From contig JAWXTR010000029.1 in the NCBI GenBank assembly GCA_044433365.1, positions 1 to 27,226 of the forward strand: a DNA stretch of 27,226 nt. Direction: 5' to 3'. The position numbers and the translations under genes are program-made. Of this stretch, positions 6,927 through 14,829 are shown piece after piece (positions within the stretch are counted from its first letter, which is position 1; the number at the start of each line of letters is the position of its first letter). This DNA is from CAMQVM01 sp044433365. Its GTDB lineage: Bacteria; Bacteroidota; Bacteroidia; Bacteroidales; Rikenellaceae. The notes beneath the pieces are model-generated. The model had not been told where the DNA came from, did no database searches, and was given only the letters and a program-made list of their open reading frames with translations.

Positions 6927-6952
6927 TTAAGGGAACTTAGAACTCCCCTTAA
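6927..6952. repeat. Collapsed family A element (tips only)
   Basis: TTAAGGGAACTT joins directly to AGAACTCCCCTTAA. These are the outer 12 and 14 bases of the two family A ends with the whole interior missing, giving a 26-base palindrome. Confidence 0.75.
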
Positions 6953-6990
6953 AGAAAAACAAATCAGAGAAACCAAGAAAATATATTATA

Positions 6991-8370
6991 ATGACAGCAA
7001 CAATTAACAAAAAAATTAACGACTCGAAAGCTGCTCGCTGGGCAGTCGTTGTACTTGTTTCACTTACTATGATGAGCGGCTATTTCCTAACGGATGTAAT
7101 GGCACCCCTAAAAACCATGCTTGAGCAGAGTCTTGGCTGGACAAGTACAGAATATGGTCTATTCACTAGCGGTTATGGTTGGTTAAATGTGTTTGCATTT
7201 ATGCTAATTTTTAGCGGTATCGTATTGGATAAAATGGGTATGCGCTTTACAGGAGTTTCAGCTACTGCTACTATGCTTATTGGTACTGCAATTAAATATT
7301 GGGCCATCTCTTCGACTTTTGAAAACAATATTATCTCTATTTTTGGATATGAGATGAACCGCCAAGTACTTTATGCCGCTGTAGGTTATGCAATTTTTGG
7401 TGTAGGGGTTGAGGCTATCGGCATTACTGCTTCAAAAATCATCGCTAAATGGTTTAAAGGCAAAGAATTAGCTTTAGCACTTGGCATGAATGTGGCATTT
7501 GGACGTATAGGAACACTGCTTGCGCTAGTTGTTTCACCAATTATCGCTCGCCACTATGGACATCCAAGCAAACCAATTATGTTGTGTTTAGTTCTACTTT
7601 GTGTCGGTCTACTCTCTTTCTTTATGTTCTGTATTTCAGACAGAAAGCTCGACAAACAACTAGGCGAAGATAATGAGGTAGAAAAGGAAGATTTCAAATT
7701 TTCAGATATTGTATCGATTGTTAAAATCAAAGCATTTTGGTATATTGCATTTTTATGTTTGATGTTCTACTCTGCAATTTTTCCATTTTTGAAATTTGCA
7801 ACAGAACTAATGGTTCAAAAATTTCATGTAGGTCAAGATTTAGCAGGTACAATTCCGGGTCTTATCCCTATGGGAACACTTCTACTTACCCCACTATTTG
7901 GTAGTATTTACGACAGAAAAGGCAAGGGTGCGACTATTATGGTTATAGGCTCTTTAATGCTTATTGCTGTACACGTTTTGCTTTCTATGCCATTTATAAC
8001 ATGGTGGATTCTTGCGGCACTACTTATGATTATTTTAGGGGTTGCTTTCTCGCTTGTTCCATCAGCTATGTGGCCATCAGTTACAAAAATTGTACCTCAA
8101 CGTCAGTTAGGAACAGCTTTTGCACTTATTTTCTATATCCAAAACTGGGGCTTGATGGGTGTACCACTACTTATCGGTGCGGTACTTGAAAAATATTGTA
8201 TTACAGGCACATCTATGATAGATGGGTTTGAGACTACAACATACGACTACACCCTACCAATGGCTATTTTTGCAGGTTTTTCGATTATATCACTATTGTT
8301 TGCTCTTCTTCTTAAAAAGGAAGATAGAACTAAGGGATATGGTCTGCAAGAGCCAAATATTAAAAAATAA
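6991..8370 (+). CDS. MFS transporter
   Basis: The 459-residue inner-membrane protein has about twelve hydrophobic segments in two sets, with a hydrophilic loop near residues 214-236 (DRKLDKQLGEDNEVEKED). The pattern of the first cytoplasmic loop (SGIVLDKMGMR) and its counterpart (GSIYDRKGKG) is that of the major facilitator superfamily. The substrate cannot be told. The position right after a secreted GH43 enzyme suggests sugar or oligosaccharide uptake, but MFS carriers of this general type also move organic acids and peptides. Gene borders are clear: ATG at 6991 and stop at 8370, 73 bases before the peptidase gene. Confidence 0.85.
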   Translation: MTATINKKINDSKAARWAVVVLVSLTMMSGYFLTDVMAPLKTMLEQSLGWTSTEYGLFTSGYGWLNVFAFMLIFSGIVLDKMGMRFTGVSATATMLIGTAIKYWAISSTFENNIISIFGYEMNRQVLYAAVGYAIFGVGVEAIGITASKIIAKWFKGKELALALGMNVAFGRIGTLLALVVSPIIARHYGHPSKPIMLCLVLLCVGLLSFFMFCISDRKLDKQLGEDNEVEKEDFKFSDIVSIVKIKAFWYIAFLCLMFYSAIFPFLKFATELMVQKFHVGQDLAGTIPGLIPMGTLLLTPLFGSIYDRKGKGATIMVIGSLMLIAVHVLLSMPFITWWILAALLMIILGVAFSLVPSAMWPSVTKIVPQRQLGTAFALIFYIQNWGLMGVPLLIGAVLEKYCITGTSMIDGFETTTYDYTLPMAIFAGFSIISLLFALLLKKEDRTKGYGLQEPNIKK

Positions 8371-8443
8371 GTTGAGTGTTGTAGGAAAATAAACCTCTTA
8401 CAAACCTCTTTTCTATACATAACAAACAGTAATTTAGAAAGCT

Positions 8444-10162
8444 ATGCTTCGAAAAGTAACAACATTACTATTTGCACTATCAATCTCTTTTTCACTATCG
8501 GCACAAGATGGTGAGAAAGAGATTTTTCGCTCTCCACTAGAGATTCCTCTAGCTCTTTCAGCAAATTTTGGAGAGATTCGCACCACTCATTTCCACTCTG
8601 GCGTAGATTTTAAGACTCAAGGAGTGATTGGGCATAGAGTAGTATCGGTTGCCGATGGCTACATCTCTCGAATTTCGGTTTCGCCTACTGGCTACGGTAA
8701 TGCAATCTATATTTCACACCCTAAAAGTGGGAAAATGAGCGTTTATGGTCATTTAGAGAGCTTCCGCTCAGATATTGCTAAGTATGTAAAAGAGTATCAA
8801 TATCGCACAAAGCGTTTTTCGCAAAACATTTACCCCTCTAGTGAACTTTTTCCAGTAAAAACAGGCGATTTTTTCGCTCTTTCAGGAAATACAGGCTCTA
8901 GTGGTGGTCCACACCTCCATTTCGAACTACGTGATTTGGCCACTCAAAACACTCTTAGTCCTCTAAAAGTGGGTGGTTATGCAGGTAAGATTGAAGATAC
9001 TATTCCACCTAAAATTTCGTCAGTAACTGTTGTTGAAATTGACGAAAGTTATGGTATTCCAATCCATAAAAAGGAAAAAAAATATAGCGTACAATCCTCT
9101 GGAGAGGGCAAATATAGAGTCGTAGGCGACACTATCACTATCAAACGAGATAGCTACTTAGCTTTTGAGGTAACAGAGGTAAAAAACAACTCTACAAACA
9201 TCTTTGGCGTTACCGCTATGGATTTTAGGGAAGAGGGAGCTGCTCCATTTTGGGGGTATAACATCAAAGAAATTTCGTTTGACTATGGACGAGCAATTAA
9301 TAGCTTTGTATTATATCCTGAAACAACAAAGAGCCGCAACGATTTTTTACGCACCTATATAGCTCCAGAAAATTGGCTAAAAATATACACTGCACGCACA
9401 GATAATGGCGTTTTGTATAGAGACAAACTGCTTTCACCTAAAAAAATGGTCTTAACAGCTACAGATGAAGCAGAAAACAGCTCTGTTCTATCGTTTGTGG
9501 TTTGTGTAGATACCACTGCACAAGAGAAAATGGAACCACCTACAGGTGAGCTAGTTTTTGCAGGAAAATACCACACTTTCAAAAATGATGATTGCAAAGT
9601 GGAATTTTCACCACGCACTCTGCAACAATCTGCATATTTAGATATTGAATCGGTAAAAGATGACAGATTTGAACACTCAAAACTGATTAAAATCGCTGAG
9701 GGTGAGCCGCCTTTTAATGCCTCGGCAAAGCTATCAATAAAACCTACTATTGATGAGGGTACAGATGTAAATAAGCTTACACTATGTTATGTTGCTAGCA
9801 GTGGGAAACTAACCTCACTAAGCAGTAAATATAGTGGAGGTTATATAACAGCATCAATCACTGGTTGTGGCGATTATGTGCTCTCTATCGACAATGAAAA
9901 GCCAACTATCACTCCGCTTTTCAACACCTCTACACCACCTGTAAAAGAGCTACGCTTTAAGGTTAGCGACAATCTCTCTGGAATTGATAGCTACAATGGT
10001 TATATTGATGGCAATTGGGTGCTTTTTGAGTATGATGCAAAAAGCGGCATTATGCGCCATAAGCTCGATAGCGGAGCCGCTAAATCGGGTGTGAAACGCA
10101 CCTTAGAATTTATTGTAACCGATGGTTGTGGCAATAAAAATAGCTTTAAAACCACTTTCTAA
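8444..10162 (+). CDS. Secreted M23 (LytM-type) metallopeptidase
   Basis: The 572-residue protein has a signal peptide ending near SLSAQ (residue 21) and an M23 domain at about 40-180. The zinc site is visible: His51 and Asp55 in HFHSGVDF, His103 in YGHL, and His157/His159 in GPHLHFE. M23 enzymes cut peptide cross-links of peptidoglycan, or are non-catalytic activators when ligands are lost; here all ligands are kept. The remaining roughly 390 residues are beta-rich repeats of unknown function (NKLTLCYVASSG, LRFKVSDNLSGIDSYNGY), like immunoglobulin-type or carbohydrate-binding folds, and probably position the enzyme. The sensor gene follows after 13 bases, so both are likely co-transcribed. 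Confidence 0.9.
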   Translation: MLRKVTTLLFALSISFSLSAQDGEKEIFRSPLEIPLALSANFGEIRTTHFHSGVDFKTQGVIGHRVVSVADGYISRISVSPTGYGNAIYISHPKSGKMSVYGHLESFRSDIAKYVKEYQYRTKRFSQNIYPSSELFPVKTGDFFALSGNTGSSGGPHLHFELRDLATQNTLSPLKVGGYAGKIEDTIPPKISSVTVVEIDESYGIPIHKKEKKYSVQSSGEGKYRVVGDTITIKRDSYLAFEVTEVKNNSTNIFGVTAMDFREEGAAPFWGYNIKEISFDYGRAINSFVLYPETTKSRNDFLRTYIAPENWLKIYTARTDNGVLYRDKLLSPKKMVLTATDEAENSSVLSFVVCVDTTAQEKMEPPTGELVFAGKYHTFKNDDCKVEFSPRTLQQSAYLDIESVKDDRFEHSKLIKIAEGEPPFNASAKLSIKPTIDEGTDVNKLTLCYVASSGKLTSLSSKYSGGYITASITGCGDYVLSIDNEKPTITPLFNTSTPPVKELRFKVSDNLSGIDSYNGYIDGNWVLFEYDAKSGIMRHKLDSGAAKSGVKRTLEFIVTDGCGNKNSFKTTF

Positions 10163-10175
10163 ATTATAAAAAACA

Positions 10176-10928
10176 ATGGGAATACGTAAACGAATTTTAC
10201 TGGGCTTCATCTCGCTCGGTTTTCTACTATTTATAGCAGGTCTAATATCTTATTTTGAACTAGCACGACTTAATGAGTCGACTGTAACCACTATCGACAA
10301 AGGTGCCTCTGGAATAACAACTGCAAAAGATATGCTCGATTTAATCGAAGAGCAAGATATAATCATTACCAATGGAATTACAAAAAGAACTGCTGTTGCA
10401 AATCAAAAAAACGAGGTAATTCTTAGTAAACTTTCCCTACTTGCAAACAATCTTTCTGAAAATTTCCCTGAGAATAAAATGATACAGCAGGTTATTTCAG
10501 ATATGAACATATATGAATCTACCGTGAAAAATATCACTAGCGACACAACAGTTATAGGTAATGCTATGTGGTATTTTGAGATGTACAAACCTGCATACCG
10601 TAACTTTGCTCATAGCACTAAAGATTTTATGGTACAAACACAATACGACGTTTCAAAAAAAGCACAAGAGATTAAAGGTCATGCCTATAGAGCCACTATG
10701 CAGGGTATAACAGCTCTAGCAGCAGCAATTGTAATCATTATTATATTCTTCTTTATGATTGATACCTACTTTATACGCCCAGTAACGACAACTACAAAAT
10801 CGCTTAAACGCTATTTGGCATATAAAACCCCTTTTGAGATAAAAGCAGAAGGCAGGGAAGAGGTGTATCAACTTCAAAACTACATCAAACAACTTATTAC
10901 CAATCTAAAAAATGCTAGCAATAAGTAG
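10176..10928 (+). CDS. Two-TM sensor-like protein with HAMP and no output domain
   Basis: The 250-residue membrane protein has TM1 (about 6-27), a helical periplasmic domain of roughly 145 residues typical of four-helix-bundle chemoreceptor sensors, TM2 (about 177-199) and a HAMP-like segment (RPVTTTTKSLKRYLAYKTP to VYQLQNYIKQL, about 201-245), and then it ends. Histidine kinases, cyclases and chemoreceptors of this build continue with a signalling domain. No broken continuation is seen in the 35 bases before the rpsF promoter. It may pass its signal to a partner, possibly the M23 peptidase 13 bases upstream; this is inference. Confidence 0.7.
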   Translation: MGIRKRILLGFISLGFLLFIAGLISYFELARLNESTVTTIDKGASGITTAKDMLDLIEEQDIIITNGITKRTAVANQKNEVILSKLSLLANNLSENFPENKMIQQVISDMNIYESTVKNITSDTTVIGNAMWYFEMYKPAYRNFAHSTKDFMVQTQYDVSKKAQEIKGHAYRATMQGITALAAAIVIIIIFFFMIDTYFIRPVTTTTKSLKRYLAYKTPFEIKAEGREEVYQLQNYIKQLITNLKNASNK

Positions 10929-10962
10929 TAAAGAGTAGTTTTTAAGAAAAAAAGAATAAAAA

Positions 10963-10993
10963 TTTGTTTTTAAAATATTTTTCACTACCTTTG
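10963..10993 (+). promoter_or_regulatory. Consensus Bacteroidetes promoter for rpsF-rpsR-rplI
   Basis: TTTG (10963-10966), exactly 19 bases, then TACCTTTG (10986-10993). This is a full match to TTTG-N19-TAnnTTTG and lies 42 bases before the rpsF ATG. Confidence 0.85.
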
Positions 10994-11035
10994 TCGAGCA
11001 AAAATTTAAATAATTTTAATTTTAACTTATTAATT

Positions 11036-11377
11036 ATGAATCGTTACGAAACCGTTTTCATTGCGACTCCAGTACTTTCTGAGCAACAAGTTCAAGAGTT
11101 GGTAAGCAAATTCCGCGGTGTAATTACCGAAAACGGAGGAAATTTAATCCATGAAGAGGATTGGGGCCTTCGCAAGCTAGCTTATCCTATCCAAAAGAAA
11201 TCTACAGGTTTCTACTTCCTAGTGGAGTTTGAAGCTGAAGGATCTTTAATCGAAAAATTAGAAACTCAATATCGCCGTGATGAGCGAGTTATCCGTTTCT
11301 TAACTTTCGCAATGGATAAATATGCAGTTGAATACGCAGAAAAAAGAAGAAGTCTTAACGCTAAAAAATCTGAATAA
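11036..11377 (+). CDS. rpsF: 30S ribosomal protein S6 (bS6)
   Basis: The 113-residue protein starts MNRYETVFIATPVLSEQQV and contains WGLRKLAYPIQKKSTGFYFL and YRRDERVIRFLTF, all S6 hallmarks. S6 binds S18 on the 30S platform; in Bacteroidetes these sit close to the 3' end of 16S rRNA. An earlier in-frame ATG at 10964 lies inside the promoter, so ATG 11036 is the start. First gene of a three-gene ribosomal operon. Confidence 0.97.
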   Translation: MNRYETVFIATPVLSEQQVQELVSKFRGVITENGGNLIHEEDWGLRKLAYPIQKKSTGFYFLVEFEAEGSLIEKLETQYRRDERVIRFLTFAMDKYAVEYAEKRRSLNAKKSE

Positions 11378-11379
11378 TC

Positions 11380-11649
11380 ATGGCACAAAATTCAACAGAA
11401 ATCAGATATCTTAATCCTCCAACAGTAGAGGTAAAAAGAAAAAAATATTGCCGTTTCAAAAAGAGCGGTATTAAATACATCGATTACAAAGATGGTGAGT
11501 TCCTTAAAAAATTCCTTAACGAGCAAGGTCGTATCCTTCCACGTCGTCTAACAGGAACATCACAAAAATACCAAAAAAAGGTTGCTACAGCAGTTAAACG
11601 TGCTCGCCACCTTGCAATTCTACCATTCGTTACTGACTTAATGAAGTAG
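11380..11649 (+). CDS. rpsR: 30S ribosomal protein S18 (bS18)
   Basis: The 89-residue protein has KKYCRFKKSGIKYIDYKD, the segment GRILPRRLTGTSQKYQKKV and RARHLAILPFVTD, diagnostic for S18. It starts 2 bases after the rpsF stop, so the two partners are translated together. Length is normal. Confidence 0.98.
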   Translation: MAQNSTEIRYLNPPTVEVKRKKYCRFKKSGIKYIDYKDGEFLKKFLNEQGRILPRRLTGTSQKYQKKVATAVKRARHLAILPFVTDLMK

Positions 11650-11690
11650 TATTGCGCTTAGTGCAAATTTTTTAAACGATAATTACACTC

Positions 11691-12134
11691 ATGGAAATCA
11701 TATTAAAAAAAGACGTTGATAACCTAGGTCACAAAAACGATATCGTAAATGTACGCCCTGGTTATGCAAACAACTTTCTTATTCCTCAAGGTATGGCAAC
11801 TCTTGCCACAGCTTCTGCTAAGAAAGTTTTAGCTGAGAACATTAAGCAACAAGCTCACAAAGAGGCAAAACTTCGTGAAGATGCTACTGCTCTAGCTGAA
11901 AAACTAGCTGCTCTTTCTCTATCTATCGCTGTTAAAACTAGCGAAGAGGGTAAAGTTTACGGTTCTGTAACTTCTGCTCAAATCGCTGAAGAGATTGAAA
12001 AAGCTGGTATCGCTATCGATAAGAAAAATATCTCAATGGAAGCTGCTAAAGAACTTGGTTCTTTCACTGCTACTGTTAAGATTTTCAAAGATATTAAAGC
12101 TGCAGTTGCATATACTGTTGTTGCTGCTGAATAA
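11691..12134 (+). CDS. rplI: 50S ribosomal protein L9 (bL9)
   Basis: The 147-residue protein begins MEIILKKDVDNLGHKNDIVN and has VRPGYANNFLIPQGMA, the L9 signature; a long connecting helix and the C-domain (GKVYGSVTSAQIAEEIEK) follow. Third gene of the S6-S18-L9 operon, 41 bases after rpsR, and followed by a strong terminator. Confidence 0.98.
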   Translation: MEIILKKDVDNLGHKNDIVNVRPGYANNFLIPQGMATLATASAKKVLAENIKQQAHKEAKLREDATALAEKLAALSLSIAVKTSEEGKVYGSVTSAQIAEEIEKAGIAIDKKNISMEAAKELGSFTATVKIFKDIKAAVAYTVVAAE

Positions 12135-12155
12135 TTTTTGAATATTCAAAATAAT

Positions 12156-12198
12156 AAAAAGGGTTGTCTTAGTTTTATTACTTCGACAACCCTTTTTT
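12156..12198 (+). terminator. Terminator of rpsF-rpsR-rplI
   Basis: AAAAAGGGTTGTC (12156-12168) pairs with GACAACCCTTTTT (12185-12197), ending in a T run. It starts 21 bases after the rplI stop. Confidence 0.9.
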
Positions 12199-12277
12199 AA
12201 TTCATAATTCATAATGCATAATTCATAATTAAAACTGATTATAAATTATGAATTATGAATTATAAATTATGAATTAA
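12197..12277. repeat. Family E: ATAATTCAT repeats forming a palindrome
   Basis: Four near-copies of ATAATTCAT run forward (12197-12232) and matching copies of ATGAATTAT run back (12241-12277) around a 10-base centre, so the stretch folds on itself. It ends 3 bases before the PHP start codon. Shorter runs of the same 9-mer occur at 18786-18810, 19000-19035 and 24458-24484. Confidence 0.8.
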
Positions 12278-12280
12278 ATT

Positions 12281-13156
12281 ATGCGTGTTAATCTACATAC
12301 CCACTCCATATATTCCGACGGAATAGAAACTCCTGAAAATATAGTTCAGTTTGCAAAAGAGGCTGAATTTGAACTTATTTCACTTACTGACCACAACACT
12401 TTTGAGGGTTATACACGTTTTGAAAAGGCATGTAAAGAGCATGATGTCAAGTTTGTTAAGGGCATCGAGATAGATTGTGTTGAACCTGTAATTGGTTTCA
12501 ATCGTGAAATTCTGGGATATTTTCCTAACGGAGGGGAAGAGGCATTAGATGAGGTTTTGGAACGCAAGCAACAAGCTCGTTATAATAGAGTATGCAGGGC
12601 ATTAGAACGTAGTGAAAAATTGTTTGAAATAGATGGTAAACTTCATATCGAAGAGCTAGAGCAGATGGCAATCGAGATAAATGGTTTTACAGGAATGCTA
12701 TCAAACAAAATGACCTACGACTATATCCAAAGCAAAAAAGAGGGACTACCCTCTTATCGTGAAGTAAAAGAGATTAAGGGGTGGGACTATGTTTGGAAAA
12801 GAGAGGCGTGCGACAACAACGACACCCTTATTCAGCTAATTTCACTAATTAGTAGTAATGGTGGTCGTGCCGTAATTCCCCATTTTGGCTACCACTTTAA
12901 GCTAAACCCTAACACGATGGTTCGTGAAAGTTTAAAATATGTAGGCATCCTTAAACGATTAAAAGATATTGGGCTTTGGGCTTTAGAAATTCACCCACAT
13001 GGCTACCGACCTGCTCAAATTAAAATAAATAATATGATAAGATATTGGGCTAAGGAGTGTAAGCTAGAACTTACATCGGGAAGTGATTTTCATGGTGGTG
13101 AAACCTCTACACACCCTATATTTAATTGGTGTGGTGAGGATATTAACTGGAGGTAA
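12281..13156 (+). CDS. PHP-domain metal-dependent phosphoesterase
   Basis: The 291-residue cytoplasmic protein has the PHP metal-binding pattern: His6 and His8 in NLHTHSIYSDG with Asp13, Asp37-His38 in SLTDHNT, Glu63 in GIEID, His201 in IPHFGYH, the HPHGY segment (His238, His240), and GSDFHGG (His271). Stand-alone PHP proteins of this size (YciV/TrpH-like) remove phosphates from nucleotides or short RNAs; the exact substrate is not readable. The start codon sits right behind the family E palindrome, which could mask translation initiation. The gene ends in a heptamer repeat array. Confidence 0.88.
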   Translation: MRVNLHTHSIYSDGIETPENIVQFAKEAEFELISLTDHNTFEGYTRFEKACKEHDVKFVKGIEIDCVEPVIGFNREILGYFPNGGEEALDEVLERKQQARYNRVCRALERSEKLFEIDGKLHIEELEQMAIEINGFTGMLSNKMTYDYIQSKKEGLPSYREVKEIKGWDYVWKREACDNNDTLIQLISLISSNGGRAVIPHFGYHFKLNPNTMVRESLKYVGILKRLKDIGLWALEIHPHGYRPAQIKINNMIRYWAKECKLELTSGSDFHGGETSTHPIFNWCGEDINWR

Positions 13157-13215
13157 GAGGTTAGAGATTAGAGGTTAGAGGTTAGAGGTTAGAGGTTAGA
13201 GGTTAGAGGTTAGAG
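13157..13215. repeat. Heptamer tandem array (GAGGTTA, 8.4 units)
   Basis: Eight tandem copies of GAGGTTA plus three bases follow directly on the PHP stop codon; the second copy reads GAGATTA. The last coding bases (AGGTAA) look like a degenerate unit. The array fills most of the gap to the GH28 gene. Likely grown by replication slippage. Confidence 0.95.
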
Positions 13216-13248
13216 TACTAAAGTTTATACATTAATTAATTTTTACAG

Positions 13249-14829
13249 ATGAAAAAGATTACTATTTTTATATTTTTTGCGTTATCAACACTTTTTGTAT
13301 CAGCTCAAACTACATATAACATAACAGACTTTGGTGCTATAGGTGATGGCAAAACAGTGGCTACAATTGCTATAAATCAAGCTATTACAGAGTGTAGTAA
13401 AAATGGTGGAGGGCGTGTAGTTATTCCCTCTGGAGAGTTTGTTAGCGGCACAATCTTTATGAAAGACAACATAGAGATATATCTTGAGAGTGGTGCTACT
13501 CTACTAGCAAGTACAAATACCGAAGATATGCCACTTATTGAACATACCGACTATCGCTCACTAAAAGATTGGTATGGTTGGGCTGCTCTAATATATGCCG
13601 ATGGAGCAAATAATATAGCAATTACAGGTAATGGAACTATAGATGGTCAGGGTGAAAATCAGCCAAGTCGTCCAGAGCTACCTAAAGGAGATATGGATGG
13701 TCGTTGTCGCAATATTCTATTTATTTCGTGCAAAAATATTCGTATTGAGGGGATAAAGATGTACCACTCTGGTCTATGGAACCAACACTACCTCAACTGT
13801 GAAGATCTGTTTGTGGATAATATATATGTAGATAACAACAAACGAAAAAATAACGACGGTATCGACATTGATGGCTGTAGAAGGGTGGTCGTTAGCAACT
13901 CTATTATAGATGCTAACGATGATGCGGTTGTTATTAAAAGCACTGGAGAGGCTCTTTGTGAAGATGTAACCATCACAAATTGTGTGCTCTCTAGCTGGTG
14001 TAATGGAATTAAAGCTGGAACTGAATCGACAGGTGGTTTTAGAAATATTGCCATCTCAAACTGTGTAATAAAACCCACAACTTGCCCCACAAACTTCAAT
14101 CACAACAAATTTATCACCAATATCTGCTTTACAGGTATATCTCTCGAAATTGTAGATGGCGGAATTATGGAGGCTGTCGCAATTAATAATATTATCACCG
14201 AGGGGGTACAAGCACCCCTATTTATACGCCTTGGAAATAGAGCCAGAAAACATCTTCCAGATGCTCCAGAGCCTAAGATTGGCACAATTCGCAATATTAC
14301 GGTTAACAATATGATTGCCTACGATGTTGAAAACGTAACAAGCTCTATTTCAGCAGTAGAGGGAGCATGTATTGAGAATGTGACAATTAGTAATATTCAG
14401 TTTAGAAACAACGGTGGAGTGTCGCTAGGTAATGAAATAAATAAATTAGACCATTTAGAGAGTGTTTATGATGTAGAAGAGATGGCAGATAGCTATCCAG
14501 AGGCGATAAAATGGGGAAATCTTCCTGCTTCAATCTTTTTCCTCCGCCGCATTAAAAATATAATTATAAAAGATGTTACTGTAACACCTTTGCAAGAGGA
14601 TTCACGCACACCAATAATCGCTCACGACGTAAAAGGGATAATCCTTGGCGATTTTATTCTTTCCGACAATATTACCGCCCCTATATTCTTTAAGGGATAT
14701 GATGTAGAGGATTATAAAATTGAGAAACCTTTGGGCTGGAGAGGTGAAGTTTCGACTTTTGAGAAATTCATGTTCCCTACACTACCAAAAAATATAAGCA
14801 ACAGCAACAGCAGCCAAAATTCCCATTAA
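13249..14829 (+). CDS. Secreted GH28-type pectinase (polygalacturonase family)
   Basis: The 526-residue protein has a signal peptide (residues 1-20, ending VSA-Q) and a right-handed parallel beta-helix. N-terminal YNITDFGAIGDGKT and GTIDGQG are typical. The active-site region shows NNDGIDIDG (Asp203) and ANDDAVVIKS (Asp224, Asp225), the three acids of GH28. The histidine of the usual Gly-His-Gly motif is not evident: the matching place reads WCNGIKAGTES (Asn252). Family members hydrolyse polygalacturonate, rhamnogalacturonan or xylogalacturonan in the periplasm or outside. Its last 48 bases overlap the convergent SpmAB gene. Confidence 0.85.
   Translation: MKKITIFIFFALSTLFVSAQTTYNITDFGAIGDGKTVATIAINQAITECSKNGGGRVVIPSGEFVSGTIFMKDNIEIYLESGATLLASTNTEDMPLIEHTDYRSLKDWYGWAALIYADGANNIAITGNGTIDGQGENQPSRPELPKGDMDGRCRNILFISCKNIRIEGIKMYHSGLWNQHYLNCEDLFVDNIYVDNNKRKNNDGIDIDGCRRVVVSNSIIDANDDAVVIKSTGEALCEDVTITNCVLSSWCNGIKAGTESTGGFRNIAISNCVIKPTTCPTNFNHNKFITNICFTGISLEIVDGGIMEAVAINNIITEGVQAPLFIRLGNRARKHLPDAPEPKIGTIRNITVNNMIAYDVENVTSSISAVEGACIENVTISNIQFRNNGGVSLGNEINKLDHLESVYDVEEMADSYPEAIKWGNLPASIFFLRRIKNIIIKDVTVTPLQEDSRTPIIAHDVKGIILGDFILSDNITAPIFFKGYDVEDYKIEKPLGWRGEVSTFEKFMFPTLPKNISNSNSSQNSH

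Noticed and set aside
10964..11035. S6 starting at ATG-frame position 10964
   Set aside because: It lies inside the consensus promoter. The conserved S6 N-terminus begins at 11036.
13157..13215. CRISPR array or attachment site
   Set aside because: The repeats are 7 bases with no spacers and no cas genes; it is a simple tandem array.
12281..14829. A polysaccharide utilisation locus around GH28
   Set aside because: No SusC/SusD pair, sensor-regulator or further glycosidases lie next to it. Only isolated enzymes are seen.
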